Below, one piece after another: positions 1-9,214 of a stretch of DNA of 64,000 bases (the first letter of the stretch is position 1; each line of letters begins with the position of its first letter). Source of the stretch: CS4-C045 sp963844115 (lineage in GTDB: Bacteria > Planctomycetota > Planctomycetia > Pirellulales > UBA7805); assembly GCA_963844115.1 (NCBI GenBank), contig CAWJNN010000040.1:114382-178381 (forward strand), read 5' to 3'. Below the pieces are notes generated by a model, which saw only the letters and a list, made by a program, of their open reading frames with translations, searched no databases and was not told the origin of the DNA. The position numbers were made by a program, and so were the translations under genes.

Positions 1-915
1 GGCGGGAACCTCCAAGTGATCGGGGCCGTTCAGTGTCGGGACTTCGATCGATGCACCCAAGGCCGCCTGGGAGTAGTTGACTGGCACGCGGCAGATCAGA
101 TTCTGGCCGTCGCGACGAAATAGCGCATGCTCCTGCACGTGGATGAAACAGTAGCAATCGCCGGGTGGTCCGCCGTTGGGGCTCGGTTCGCCCTCACCGG
201 TCACGCGAACACGCATCTGGTCATCCACGCCCGCGGGTAAGGCGACGTCGCGGGTGATGGTTTCGGGCAGGTACCCTTTTCCATGGCATCCCGTGCATTT
301 TTCTTTCACGACTTCGCCCGCTCCACGACATGACGGGCAGGTGGTCTGGACCCGTAAGATCCCGCTGGACTGAATCACTTGGCCATTTCCGCCGCAGTAG
401 TTACAGCTTTCGACGGATGAACCCTCTTTCGCGCCGGTCGCGTTGCAATCTTCACACTTTCGATGCCGCTGGAATTCGATCGGCTTCGTGACCCCGCGGG
501 CGGCTTCCAGCAAATCGATCGTCACTTCGCATTGGACATCCGCCCCCCGCCGAACGCGACGACCACGTCGGCGACCACCGAACAGGTCATCAAAGATGCC
601 GCCACCGCCGCCGAAAATGTCGCCGAAGGCCTCGAAAATGTCTCCGATATCTGAAAAGTGGGGTGCGCCGCCACCGCGGCCTTCGAGTCCGGCATGCCCG
701 AAGCGATCGTAGCGACTTCGCTTTTGCTGGTCGTGCAGAACCTCGAACGCTTCCGCGGCCTCTTTGAACCGTTCGATCGCCTCGTCATCACCCGGATTCT
801 TGTCCGGGTGATATTGGACTGCCAACTTGCGATACGCCACCGCAATCTCACTCTCGCCGGCGGTACGTTCCACGCCCAGGATTTCGTAATAGTCCCGCTT
901 GCCTGTCATGCTCAT
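1..915 (-). CDS. dnaJ: Chaperone DnaJ, carboxy end beyond the window
   Basis: Hsp40 co-chaperone that delivers unfolded protein to DnaK and stimulates its ATPase. The minus-strand reading starts MSMTGKRDYYEILGV (ATG at 915; a second ATG at 909). The J-domain carries the HPD tripeptide in YHPDKNPGDD. A Gly/Phe-rich segment follows (FGDIFGGGGG), then four zinc-binding repeats: CEDCNATG, CNYCGGNG, CPSCRGAG and CTGCHGKG. The substrate-binding carboxy region begins (LPAGVDDQMRVRVTGEGE) and runs off base 1, so about 300 residues are visible. The gene lies downstream of groEL2 but a hairpin terminator separates them, so it probably has its own promoter in the 145 bp between. All zinc-ligand cysteines are present. 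Identification is secure; only the end is missing. Confidence 0.96.
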   Translation of the reverse strand, partial: MSMTGKRDYYEILGVERTAGESEIAVAYRKLAVQYHPDKNPGDDEAIERFKEAAEAFEVLHDQQKRSRYDRFGHAGLEGRGGGAPHFSDIGDIFEAFGDIFGGGGGIFDDLFGGRRRGRRVRRGADVQCEVTIDLLEAARGVTKPIEFQRHRKCEDCNATGAKEGSSVESCNYCGGNGQVIQSSGILRVQTTCPSCRGAGEVVKEKCTGCHGKGYLPETITRDVALPAGVDDQMRVRVTGEGEPSPNGGPPGDCYCFIHVQEHALFRRDGQNLICRVPVNYSQAALGASIEVPTLNGPDHLEVPA

Positions 916-1060
916 GGCCGGATTGGGGGTTCGCAATGCGGGTTCGTGGAAGGGGTTTTACCAGGGCGACGGATCGCGAATAAGCAGCTATCCAATTATA
1001 GGACAGTGGTTGGCCGCATCCCTATCGCAATTTGGCGTATCCCAAGCACGGCAGGGGCAT

Positions 1061-1096
1061 AAAACGGGCCACCTCTGTGCTGGCAGAAGTGGCCCG
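1061..1096 (-). terminator. Rho-independent terminator after groEL2
   Basis: An 8-bp stem (1065-1072 CGGGCCAC pairs with 1089-1096 GTGGCCCG), extended by a few further pairs, is followed on the minus strand by TTTTATG. It sits 50 bp beyond the groEL2 stop and before dnaJ. Confidence 0.8.
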
Positions 1097-1146
1097 CGAT
1101 GGTACCGAGCGGTGAACGCACGAGGGCGCTGCGAGGGAGCCCACCG

Positions 1147-2766
1147 TTAGGCAACGCTACCGTCTACTCGCCGCTTGTCGTTGTCTTCACTATCCAGGTT
1201 GGTCACCAGGGCTTCGGTAGTCAGCATCAAGCCGGCGATGCTGGCCGCGTGTGCCAGGGCACTGCGTACAACCTTGACTGGATCAATCACGCCGTCCTTG
1301 AACATGTCAACGTACTCGCCGGTATTGGCGTTGTAGCCTACATTGGTCGGCTTTTCGCCGACTTCATCAGCAACCACCGAACCATCGACGCCACTGTTAT
1401 CTGCAATCTGGCGAATCGGCGCTTCCACCGCACGCAAGATGATATCGGCACCGATCTTCTCGTCGCCTTTCAATTTAGCGCGGACTTCTTCGATGACTTC
1501 GCGGCACCGCAGCAAGGCGACACCGCCACCGGGCAGGATACCTTCCTCGACCGCCGCTCGCGTGGCGTGCAAGGCATCTTCGACACGGGCCTTTTTCTGC
1601 TTCATTTCTGCTTCGGTTCCGGCACCGACCGAGATCACCGCCACACCGCCGGTCAGCTTGGCCATCCGTTCTTGCAGTTTCTCGCGATCGTAATCGCTGT
1701 CGGAAGCCTCAATCTGGCGGCGCAGTTGCTCGATGCGCTTTTTAACGTCGTCCTGCTTGCCGGCACCTTGCACGATGGTCGTGTCATTCTTTTCGACCGT
1801 GATCTGTTTGGCTTGACCCAACTGATCCAACGTGAGGCTTTCCAGCTTGATTCCCAAGTCTTCGCTAATCAGCGTACCACCGGTGAGGACCGCGATATCG
1901 CCGAGCATCGCTTTGCGTCGGTCGCCGAAGCCAGGTGCTTTCACGGCACAAACGTTCAAGACGCCGCGCAGCTTATTGACAACCAGCGCCGCCAACGCGT
2001 CTCCTTCGACGTCCTCCGAAATGATCAGCAGCGGCTTGCCGCTCTGGCTGGTCTTCTCCAGCAACGGGACGAGGTCCCTCAAATTGCTGATCTTCTTTTC
2101 GTGAAGGAGGATGAAGGCGTCCTTTAGCTGGCAATCGCGTTCCGCCGGCCGATTGATAAAGTAAGGTGAGATAAAACCTTTGTCGAACTGCATTCCGTCG
2201 ACAAATTCGACGGTGGTTTCGGTGGTCTTTCCTTCTTCGACGGTAATGACGCCGTCCTTGCCGACCTTTTCCAGCGCGTCGGCCAGCAGTTCGCCGATCG
2301 CCGGATCGTTGTTGGCACTGATCGCGCCGACATTGGCGACGTCCGATTTGCTGTTTACGGGCCGAGCCATTTTGACAAGATGTTCGACCGCGGCTTCGAC
2401 GGCCTTTTCGATGCCTCGGCGAACGGCCATGGGGTTGCTACCCGCGACGATGTTCCGTCGGCCTTCGCGAAAGATGGCTCGCGCCAGAACGGTTGCCGTG
2501 GTCGTACCGTCGCCCGCGACGTCCGATGTCTTGCTGGCCACTTCATTGACGAGTTTGGCGCCCATGTTTTCAAATGGATCTTCCAATTCGACTTCTTTAC
2601 TGACGGTGACGCCGTCCTTGGTGACGGTGGGTCCGCCAAATGACTTATCGATGATGACATTCCTGCCAGTCGGCCCCATCGTCACGGCGACGGCGCTGGC
2701 AAGTTTTTCCACGCCTTCTAACATCTTGGCGCGGGCCTGATCCTCGAACATCAATTGCTTAGCCAC
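1147..2766 (-). CDS. groEL: Chaperonin GroEL, second copy without the GGM tail
   Basis: 60-kDa chaperonin subunit, 539 residues, forming the double-ring folding chamber with GroES. It has the expected amino region (MAKQLMFEDQARAKMLEG), the nucleotide-binding motif GDGTTTAT, the apical region and the late motif GGGVALLR. It starts at GTG 2766, preceded by AAGGAA. Unlike its neighbour it ends DNDKRRVDGSVA, with no Gly-Gly-Met repeat, so this copy may differ in chamber properties or substrate range. It is the last gene of the groEL1-groES-groEL2 group and is followed by a terminator. Several groEL copies with divergent tails are common in Planctomycetota. Whether this copy is stress-induced or housekeeping cannot be read from the sequence. 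Confidence 0.97.
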   Translation of the reverse strand: MAKQLMFEDQARAKMLEGVEKLASAVAVTMGPTGRNVIIDKSFGGPTVTKDGVTVSKEVELEDPFENMGAKLVNEVASKTSDVAGDGTTTATVLARAIFREGRRNIVAGSNPMAVRRGIEKAVEAAVEHLVKMARPVNSKSDVANVGAISANNDPAIGELLADALEKVGKDGVITVEEGKTTETTVEFVDGMQFDKGFISPYFINRPAERDCQLKDAFILLHEKKISNLRDLVPLLEKTSQSGKPLLIISEDVEGDALAALVVNKLRGVLNVCAVKAPGFGDRRKAMLGDIAVLTGGTLISEDLGIKLESLTLDQLGQAKQITVEKNDTTIVQGAGKQDDVKKRIEQLRRQIEASDSDYDREKLQERMAKLTGGVAVISVGAGTEAEMKQKKARVEDALHATRAAVEEGILPGGGVALLRCREVIEEVRAKLKGDEKIGADIILRAVEAPIRQIADNSGVDGSVVADEVGEKPTNVGYNANTGEYVDMFKDGVIDPVKVVRSALAHAASIAGLMLTTEALVTNLDSEDNDKRRVDGSVA

Positions 2767-2866
2767 GGCTTGGGTTCCTTATTTCGTGTCGTAGGTCAAA
2801 TTCGAGTGCGCACCGGTTGTTACCTTGCAGCAGGCGCGCATCCCGTTGGGATTGCGGTTAAACGGG

Positions 2867-3169
2867 TTAGTCGACGACCTTGGCCAGGATTTCACCTTCG
2901 CGAAGGATTTTCACATCCGTGCCGTTCAATTCCTGATCGACACCGCCGTACTTGCCGAAGTAGACCCGATCACCGACCGCCACGGATACTTCACCCCGGT
3001 TGCCGCTATCCAGCAGCCTGCCTGGCCCCACGGCAACGACGGTCCCCAGCTGCGGCTTTTCCCGAGCGCTATCAGGCAGCACGATTCCGCCAGCGGTTGT
3101 CTCTTCGGCTTCAAGCAATTCGACGACCACGCGATCATCTAACGGTCGAAATTTTTCGTCTTTGGCCAT
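2867..3169 (-). CDS. groES: Co-chaperonin GroES
   Basis: 10-kDa lid of the GroEL chamber, 100 residues. It opens MAKDEKFRPLDDRVVVE. The mobile loop that docks on GroEL is visible as EAEETTAGGIVLPDSAREK, and the closing strand is VKILREGEILAKVVD. Its length is normal for the family. It lies between the two groEL genes, 62 bp after groEL1 and 100 bp before groEL2, all on the minus strand, so one transcript is likely. Confidence 0.97.
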   Translation of the reverse strand: MAKDEKFRPLDDRVVVELLEAEETTAGGIVLPDSAREKPQLGTVVAVGPGRLLDSGNRGEVSVAVGDRVYFGKYGGVDQELNGTDVKILREGEILAKVVD

Positions 3170-3231
3170 GTTGTCTTTCCTTGTTCAATTGCGTTGCGGT
3201 TTTTACTGTCATTGCGTTCTGGCTGCCGCCT

Positions 3232-4938
3232 TTACATCATGCCACCCATGCCACCCATGCCACCCATGCCACCCATGCCGCCGCCCATGCCACCCATGCC
3301 GCCGCCCATGCCACCCATGCCGTGGTCGTGATGATCTTGTCCGGCGTCGTCATGTTTTTCAGGGATCTCGGTGATCAGAGCCTCGGTTGTCAGTAACAGG
3401 GCGGCCACGCTGGCAGCGTTTTGCAGCGCGGTCCGGACCACTTTGGCCGGATCGATAATGCCTTCTTCCACCATGTCGACGTATTTGTCCTTGTCCGCGT
3501 TGTAGCCTTCGGTTTTGCTCTTCAGTCGTCGCACGCGATTCACCACAACGGCTCCGTCTTGCCCGGCGTTTTCTGCGATCAGACGCAAGGGATAATCGAG
3601 AACTTTTCGGATGATCTGGACGCCAAGCATCTGGTCACCTTCCAGGTCGAGCTTGTCGAGCGCTTTTTCACTGCGCATCAAGGTGACGCCGCCACCGGGG
3701 ACGATCCCTTCTTCCAGGGCGGCTGCGGTAGCGCTTTTGGCATCTTCCAGCAGCGCTTTTCGTTCTTTCATTTCGGTCTCGGTGGCCGCGCCGACATTGA
3801 TCTGGGCCACTCCGCCGGCCAGTTTGGCCAGCCGTTCCTGAAGTTTTTCCCGATCGTATTCGCTGTCGGTACCCTCGATTTCTTTTCGGATCTGGTCTGC
3901 GCGACCATCGATATCAGCTTTTTTGCCGGCACCGCCCACGACGGTCGTATTGTCGGACGTCACGCTGATCTTTTTCGCTCGGCCCAGGTCCGTGAGCTTG
4001 ATCGATTCAAGGGAGATGCCCAGATCCTTAAAGACAGCCGTGCCGCTGGTCAGCACGGCCAGATCCCCCAGCATCGCCTTACGCCGGTCGCCATAACCGG
4101 GTGCTTTGACGGCACAAACATTAATGATTCCCCGCATTTTGTTGACGACCAGCGTCGCAAGCGCTTCTCCGGCGACGTCTTCGGCGATGATCAACAGCGG
4201 TTTGTTTTCCTTGCTGACCGCTTCCAGAAGCGGCACCAGTTTTTTGGCGTTGGAGATCTTTTCTTCGTAGATCAAGACATAGCAGTTTTCCAGTTCGACT
4301 TGCTGGTTGTCCTGATCGGTGACGAAATGCGGAGAAAGGTAACCGCGGTCGAACTGCATGCCTTTCACAACTTCGACGAACGTCTCGGCCGAACGTCCTT
4401 CTTCGACCGTAATCACGCCATCCTTACCAACCTTGAGGAACGCCTCGGCCAAAACGCTGCCGATTTCCGGATCGTTGTTGCCGGCGATCGTCGCGATTTG
4501 CATGATTTCCTTTTTGTTCTTGTCGTCAATCTTCGTCGCGCCTTTGGTAATCGCTTCGCCGACTGCTTCTGACGCTTTTGCGATACCGCGGGAAAGTGCC
4601 ATGGGATCGGCCCCGGCAGCAATCATCTTGAGGCCTTCTTTGAAAATGGCCTCGGCCAGGATGGTAGCCGTGGTGGTGCCATCGCCGGCGACGTCGTTTG
4701 TCTTTGTGGCTGCTTCCTTAACCAGCTGAACGCCGAGGTTCTCGTTGGGATCTTCCAGGTCAATGTCCTCGGCGACCGTGACGCCGTCCTTGGTCACTTT
4801 GGGGGAACCCCAACCCTTATCCAATACGGCGTTGCGGCCACGAGGCCCTAACGTACTGCCTACCGCACGCGCTAATTTGCTGATACCCGCGGCCAACGAT
4901 TGCCGCGCGTCGTCGTCGAAGACCATTTTCTTTGCCAC
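3232..4938 (-). CDS. groEL: Chaperonin GroEL, first copy with GGM tail
   Basis: 60-kDa chaperonin subunit of 568 residues. It starts at GTG 4938 (MAKKMVFDDDARQSL), with a strong ribosome-binding site GAGGAGG just upstream. The GDGTTTAT nucleotide motif and the late GGGVTLMR motif are present. The tail first carries a His/Asp-rich stretch (HDDAGQDHHDHG) and then a long Gly-Gly-Met repeat, both typical of a canonical chamber-lining tail although the His-rich part is less usual. It is the first gene of the chaperonin group. I looked for a CIRCE operator (TTAGCACTC-N9-GAGTGCTAA) upstream and found none, so control by HrcA is not supported. Confidence 0.97.
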   Translation of the reverse strand: MAKKMVFDDDARQSLAAGISKLARAVGSTLGPRGRNAVLDKGWGSPKVTKDGVTVAEDIDLEDPNENLGVQLVKEAATKTNDVAGDGTTTATILAEAIFKEGLKMIAAGADPMALSRGIAKASEAVGEAITKGATKIDDKNKKEIMQIATIAGNNDPEIGSVLAEAFLKVGKDGVITVEEGRSAETFVEVVKGMQFDRGYLSPHFVTDQDNQQVELENCYVLIYEEKISNAKKLVPLLEAVSKENKPLLIIAEDVAGEALATLVVNKMRGIINVCAVKAPGYGDRRKAMLGDLAVLTSGTAVFKDLGISLESIKLTDLGRAKKISVTSDNTTVVGGAGKKADIDGRADQIRKEIEGTDSEYDREKLQERLAKLAGGVAQINVGAATETEMKERKALLEDAKSATAAALEEGIVPGGGVTLMRSEKALDKLDLEGDQMLGVQIIRKVLDYPLRLIAENAGQDGAVVVNRVRRLKSKTEGYNADKDKYVDMVEEGIIDPAKVVRTALQNAASVAALLLTTEALITEIPEKHDDAGQDHHDHGMGGMGGGMGGMGGGMGGMGGMGGMGGMM

Positions 4939-5275
4939 AGTCGGTTCCTCCTCGAAGGGATGCTGAATGTATTCTTATTGATGGCGACCGTGTCCGATGA
5001 AGACACAAATCCGCCGTTTTGGCAGGAATTAGAACTGAATTGAAACTATCAGATGCAACCACGATGCCAACGAACGTCGAAAAGCAGATTCTCCCGACAA
5101 AACACCTTTTTTGGGGTATTCTCGACTGACCGGCCGTATTGACGATTCGCTGGCCACGTCCCGTTGAATGCCATTTTGGCAGGAGGCGTCGGATTCGAAT
5201 TCGAAAGGCCCCGGGGCAGGCGACGCGGCACGCACAAGAACGTTTTCCGAACCGGGAAATGTTCGGTCGACAGCC
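4939..5275 (-). promoter_or_regulatory. Leader region of the groEL1-groES-groEL2 group
   Basis: A 337-bp gap between the M42 peptidase stop and groEL1. It must carry the promoter for the chaperonin group. The only clear signal is the Shine-Dalgarno GAGGAGG. No CIRCE element and no convincing -35/-10 pair were seen. Confidence 0.4.
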
Positions 5276-6334
5276 CTACGGTGTGAAGTCGACGTCGGCG
5301 GAGAGATCGAGCACGAAGTGTGCGAGCAGGTCGGCGCAATGGTCGATGTCGTCGAGCGATATGGTTTCGACAGCGCTGTGCATGTACCGGTTCGGGATGC
5401 TGACCAGGCTGGTTGCCACTCCCGCGCGTGTGACTTGTAGCGAGTTCGCGTCGGTCGGGCTCGCTCGACCAATCGCTGCTAACTGGTAGGGGATGTCGTT
5501 CTGTTCGGCGGTTTTCACCAGGCGATCCACCACGACAGGATTATTATTCGGACCTCGGTAAATGACGGGTCCCTTTCCCAGCGAAATGTCGCCTTCGCTC
5601 TTCTTTTCGATCGTCGGGCAATCGGTTGCGTGCGTCACGTCGACCGCAATGCCAATATGGGGATCGATACCGTAGGCACTGGTCTGCGCGCCGCGGAGGC
5701 CGATTTCTTCCTGGACGGTCGAGACGGCGTAGAGCGCACAGTTCAACGGTTTTTGGCTGACGCGGCGCAGCGCTTCGAGAATGACCCACAGTCCGGTCTT
5801 GTCGTCCATCGCCGGAGAATTCGCCAGGCCATTTCGCAGTTCCTGATAGCCAAGCTGCAAGGTCACGGGGTCACCGACGCGCACGATCCCTTCGGCCTCT
5901 TCCTTACCGGCTGCTCCGATGTCCAGCCAAAGATCCTTCAGCTTGGGAACCTGTTTCCGCTCTTCGTCCGTCAGTAGATGGATTGGCTTGCGAGCGATCA
6001 CGCCCGGAATCGGTCCGTCCGCTGACCAGACGGTCAGTCGCTGTCCAATCAGCTGTTGCGGATCCCAGCCGCCGATGGCTTGCACGTAAAGGAAACCGCT
6101 ATCGTCAATATGTTGAACGATCAAGCCGATTTGATCGCAATGGCCCGCCAGCATCACCCGCAACGGCGCGTCAGGGTTTTTGACGGCAATCACATTGCCG
6201 TGACTGTCGGTGCGCACTTCGTCTGCGAAATCGGAAACGTACTGACGGACCACCTCTTGAACCGGTTGTTCGTAGCCGGAGGGGCTGGGGGTTTCCAATA
6301 TTTTCTTGAAAAACTCAAACGCCGAACTTTCCAT
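5276..6334 (-). CDS. M42 family metallo-aminopeptidase
   Basis: Cytosolic di-zinc or di-cobalt aminopeptidase of the M42 (glutamyl aminopeptidase / deblocking aminopeptidase) family; some members are annotated as endoglucanase M. From ATG 6334 (MESSAFEFFKKIL), preceded by AAGAGGAAA, the protein has 352 residues, the usual family length. A longer upstream reading is open but has no such start signal. Metal ligands and catalytic residues are visible in order: His in MLAGHCDQIGLIV, Asp in SPAMDDKTGLW, the Glu pair in STVQEEIGLRGA, Asp in IAVDVTHATD and His in YMHSAVETIS. It stands alone on the minus strand and is divergent from homoserine dehydrogenase. Exact substrate preference cannot be told. 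Confidence 0.92.
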   Translation of the reverse strand: MESSAFEFFKKILETPSPSGYEQPVQEVVRQYVSDFADEVRTDSHGNVIAVKNPDAPLRVMLAGHCDQIGLIVQHIDDSGFLYVQAIGGWDPQQLIGQRLTVWSADGPIPGVIARKPIHLLTDEERKQVPKLKDLWLDIGAAGKEEAEGIVRVGDPVTLQLGYQELRNGLANSPAMDDKTGLWVILEALRRVSQKPLNCALYAVSTVQEEIGLRGAQTSAYGIDPHIGIAVDVTHATDCPTIEKKSEGDISLGKGPVIYRGPNNNPVVVDRLVKTAEQNDIPYQLAAIGRASPTDANSLQVTRAGVATSLVSIPNRYMHSAVETISLDDIDHCADLLAHFVLDLSADVDFTP

Positions 6335-6578
6335 GCCGGTTTCCTCTTCGTGAAAATTGGTTCGCTGCAATCGCGTGCTATCGCTGGTGACGCTTTCTAT
6401 TGTGACGTAGCGGATAAGGCGCACAAGGTGACAGGTGGGAGTCCCGCTTTGAGGCGGAATTCCTTGCGGTGCGTGCAAACGGCCTACAGGCGGGACTCCA
6501 ACGGGCAAAGTGGTTGACGGTTCCCCCGAACCGTTTCTAGTATGGGAGTTCGCGTTCAAGCAACTATTGGTCATTCTT

Positions 6579-7877
6579 ATGGATACGGCAAAAATTGCGA
6601 TTGTGGGACTGGGTACCGTGGGCACGTGTGTCGCGCAGTTGTTGTTGAAAGAAGATGACCGTATCGCACGCCACGCCGGGCGCCGGGTTCGTCTGGTTCG
6701 AGTCGTTGTGCGCGACCTGGACAAACCGCGGGGCGTTGACCTGCCGCGCGAGCTGGTAACAGACGATCTGTCGGCGGTGACCGACGATCCGGAGATCACC
6801 GCCGTCGTTCAAACCGTGGGTGGACTTGAACCGGCCCGGACGATCATGGTCCGGTTGTTGGAAAGCGGCAAGGACGTTGTCACAGCGAACAAGGCGCTCT
6901 TGGCCGAGCACGGTCCGGAATTGTTCGATCGCGCGCGCGAATTGGGACGGTCGATCGCATTTGATGCGGCAGTGGCGGGCGGCATCCCGATCGTGACGAA
7001 CATCAGCCAGTGCCTTTCATCAAACCAGATTCAATCGCTGCACGGAATTTTGAATGGCACTTGTAACTTTGTCATCTCGCAGATGGACGAGGCGGGGGCA
7101 GATTACGCCGCAGCGGTTCGCGAAGCGCAACGCTTGGGCTACGCGGAAACGGACCCGTCGTTAGATGTTGACGGCAGCGATGCCGCTCAAAAACTTGCCA
7201 TTCTTGCGCAACTGGCCTTCGGGGCTCGCGTGCACTGGCAAGACATCCCTCGCGAGGGGATCGATCAGCTAGAGGCGGCCGACCTGAAGTTTACTCGCGA
7301 ACTGGGGTATCGCATCAAGCTACTGGCCGTCGCGCAATTGGTCGACGACGCGTTGGAACTGCACGTGGCGCCGCAGCTGGTGCGTAACGATTCCCCGCTG
7401 GCAGAGGTGCGCGACGCGTACAACGCTGTCCGCATAGTGGGGGATGCGGTGGGGCGAGTCTGGTTCCATGGGCTGGGTGCCGGCGGAATGCCGACGGCTT
7501 CCGCGGTTGTCGCCGATTTGATTGATACGGTTGTCGGTCGCGCGGCGATCACGTTCCGGACATTGGACTTGTGGTCCCAACGGCCTGCTCGTGTGATGCT
7601 GCGTGACTATGCGAATGTTACGGGACGCTACTATCTGCGATTTGAGGTGGTCGACCATCCGGGCGTCCTGGCCGAGATTACCGGGGCACTAGGCCGCAAC
7701 GCGATATCCATTGCCTCGGTGATTCAGCATGAGGCCAGCGAGGCGGGCGACCAGATCGTGTCCCTGGTCGTGATGACGCATGTGACGACGGACGGCGCGA
7801 TTCGTAAGGCGGCAGCTGAAATCGACCGCCTCAACGTCACCCGTTCGAAAACGACGGTGATGCGGGTGTTGGATTAG
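6579..7877 (+). CDS. hom: Homoserine dehydrogenase
   Basis: Reduces aspartate semialdehyde to homoserine in the Thr/Met branch of aspartate metabolism. From ATG 6579 (MDTAKIAIVGLGTVGTCV) it has 432 residues, normal for the ACT-containing form. The Rossmann motif GLGTVG is at the amino end. The family signature appears in AGGIPIVTNISQCL and LNGTCNFVISQM, and the catalytic region in GYAETDPSLDVDGSDAA. A carboxy-terminal ACT domain (DHPGVLAEITGALGRNAIS) suggests allosteric control, by threonine in known homologues. It converges with the rhomboid gene, leaving only 8 bp. Confidence 0.96.
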   Translation: MDTAKIAIVGLGTVGTCVAQLLLKEDDRIARHAGRRVRLVRVVVRDLDKPRGVDLPRELVTDDLSAVTDDPEITAVVQTVGGLEPARTIMVRLLESGKDVVTANKALLAEHGPELFDRARELGRSIAFDAAVAGGIPIVTNISQCLSSNQIQSLHGILNGTCNFVISQMDEAGADYAAAVREAQRLGYAETDPSLDVDGSDAAQKLAILAQLAFGARVHWQDIPREGIDQLEAADLKFTRELGYRIKLLAVAQLVDDALELHVAPQLVRNDSPLAEVRDAYNAVRIVGDAVGRVWFHGLGAGGMPTASAVVADLIDTVVGRAAITFRTLDLWSQRPARVMLRDYANVTGRYYLRFEVVDHPGVLAEITGALGRNAISIASVIQHEASEAGDQIVSLVVMTHVTTDGAIRKAAAEIDRLNVTRSKTTVMRVLD

Positions 7878-7885
7878 GCGCGCGA

Positions 7886-8731
7886 CTAGCGGTGTTTTCG
7901 CTGATAGCGGCGGCTTGCTCGCTGTAGCACGTCACGTTCTTTGGCGGTCAGGCTGCCTTCGCCCGTTTGTCCGATCTTCTCAAGAATTCGATCGACCTCG
8001 ACGCTCATCGAATCTTCCTCGGCAGCATCCGGTTGGTGGATTCGCACCTTTGGCCGCCGTAATCGTCGAATCAGATCGGCGCCAGGCACCAGGAGGCTCA
8101 AATCCCATTTCGTTCGGAAGAAGAAATATCCGTAGGCGGCACCCGCGAAATGTGCCGTATGCGCGACCTTGCTTTTCGGATCAAACGTTCCGTAGAAATC
8201 AAACAACAGAAAGACGACGCCCAGCATCCAGGCACGTATCGGAATGACGCCCCAGAACAACAACTCGCGCCGTGGAAAATGACAAACATAAAGGATGATC
8301 ACCGCCGCGACGCCGCCGGACGCCCCCAACATCGTTCCCCACGATCCGCGTACAAGCGATTCACCCACGCCTCCAATCACTCCGGCGAAAATGATCGCCG
8401 TCAGATAGAAACCAAGAAACTTGGAGCCACCATAGATCGGCTCGACGTCACGCCCGAAAAACCAGAGACAAAACATGTTGCCCAGCAGGTGGACGATGTT
8501 GCTCGGATCATGGGCAAAGCCGTAGGTAAGCAGCTCCCAGCACTTCCAGGGCTGTTGAACCAGGTTGGACTTCAGCGCGAGCGAATGGCAGAGCTGACCT
8601 TCAAAGAAAAGCGCGTCCGCGAAATAGATCACGGCGTTCAGGATGATCAGCTTGGTCACGATCGAGAAATTGCCGCCGATGCGCATTCCCGGCTGCGGTT
8701 CTTGGTAGTAGTCGCGGTCGTAGATGCCCAT
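7886..8731 (-). CDS. Rhomboid family intramembrane serine protease
   Basis: Membrane protein of 281 residues with about six hydrophobic segments in its first 200 residues. The rhomboid catalytic serine lies in MLGASGGVAAVI and the partner histidine in KVAHTAHFAGAAYGY. The loop motif before the active site is NIVHLLGNMFCLWFFG. The carboxy end is a soluble charged tail of about 80 residues (RLRRPKVRIHQPD onward), with a short segment RILEKIGQTGEGSLTAKERDVLQRASR seen in many planctomycetal rhomboids. It probably cleaves membrane-anchored substrates; none can be inferred here. The ATG 8731 start gives MGIYDRDYY. Confidence 0.9.
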   Translation of the reverse strand: MGIYDRDYYQEPQPGMRIGGNFSIVTKLIILNAVIYFADALFFEGQLCHSLALKSNLVQQPWKCWELLTYGFAHDPSNIVHLLGNMFCLWFFGRDVEPIYGGSKFLGFYLTAIIFAGVIGGVGESLVRGSWGTMLGASGGVAAVIILYVCHFPRRELLFWGVIPIRAWMLGVVFLLFDFYGTFDPKSKVAHTAHFAGAAYGYFFFRTKWDLSLLVPGADLIRRLRRPKVRIHQPDAAEEDSMSVEVDRILEKIGQTGEGSLTAKERDVLQRASRRYQRKHR

Positions 8732-8895
8732 GAAATACCCGACAACTCGTAACGTGCGGAGTCCTGGTGGCTACGTGGAGAAGTGTAGGCTACGAGCGAA
8801 AGGCCGCAAAGGCCGATCGAATTTTGCGTTCGGGAATTCGGCGGAATGCACAGCTTTTACGCGCCACGCGAAAAAGAGCTTGTTCAGAGACAGGC

Positions 8896-8989
8896 GTGCA
8901 GGGGTAGTGGTACATTTAGACTTCCGAAGTTTGATAACAAACTTCGGAAGTCTTGCTGTTGTGGCCAAACTGTACCACTACCCGTGCAC
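8896..8989. repeat. Nested palindromic element
   Basis: An inner perfect 16-bp stem (8918-8933 with 8938-8953, loop ATAA) lies inside an outer inverted repeat (8902-8914 GGGTAGTGGTACA with 8971-8983 TGTACCACTACCC, extended by GTGCA/TGCAC). It lies upstream of the rhomboid gene in a 480-bp gap without a gene. It could be a REP/MITE-like element or a structured terminator. Confidence 0.8.
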
Positions 8990-9085
8990 GGGGCGAACCA
9001 GTCGCGAAGGCGAACTTGTGGCCAAGACGAACGTGCGAGCTGAAGGACGCAGCTAGTACCTGAATTCATTCGAAATTGGCCGCTT

Positions 9086-9185
9086 GTCATTCCCGCGCAG
9101 GCGGGAATCCAGTCGCGATAGTCTTCAGCTAATCACTGGATCCCCGCCCCCGCCTGCGCGAGGACAAGCTCTGCGCGGGGATGAC
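9086..9185. repeat. REP-like imperfect palindrome
   Basis: GTCATTCCCGCGCAGGCGGG at 9086 is mirrored by GCGCGGGGATGAC ending at 9185, with GCCTGCGCG units between. The GTCATTCCCGCG...GGGAATCCAG style matches intergenic extragenic palindromes found across many bacteria. It sits just past the stop of the coiled-coil protein gene. Confidence 0.75.
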
Positions 9186-9214
9186 TAACCTACGAAATCA
9201 ATTGACGCACGGTG

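Noticed and set aside
3237..3320. Repetitive CCCATGCCACC stretch as a tandem repeat or CRISPR-like array
   Set aside because: It is simply the coding sequence of the Gly-Gly-Met tail of GroEL1.
3421..4572. 383-codon plus-strand reading opposite groEL1
   Set aside because: Antisense shadow of a strongly conserved gene; no start signal and no domain.
4939..5275. CIRCE operator upstream of groEL1
   Set aside because: The consensus TTAGCACTC-N9-GAGTGCTAA is not present on either strand.
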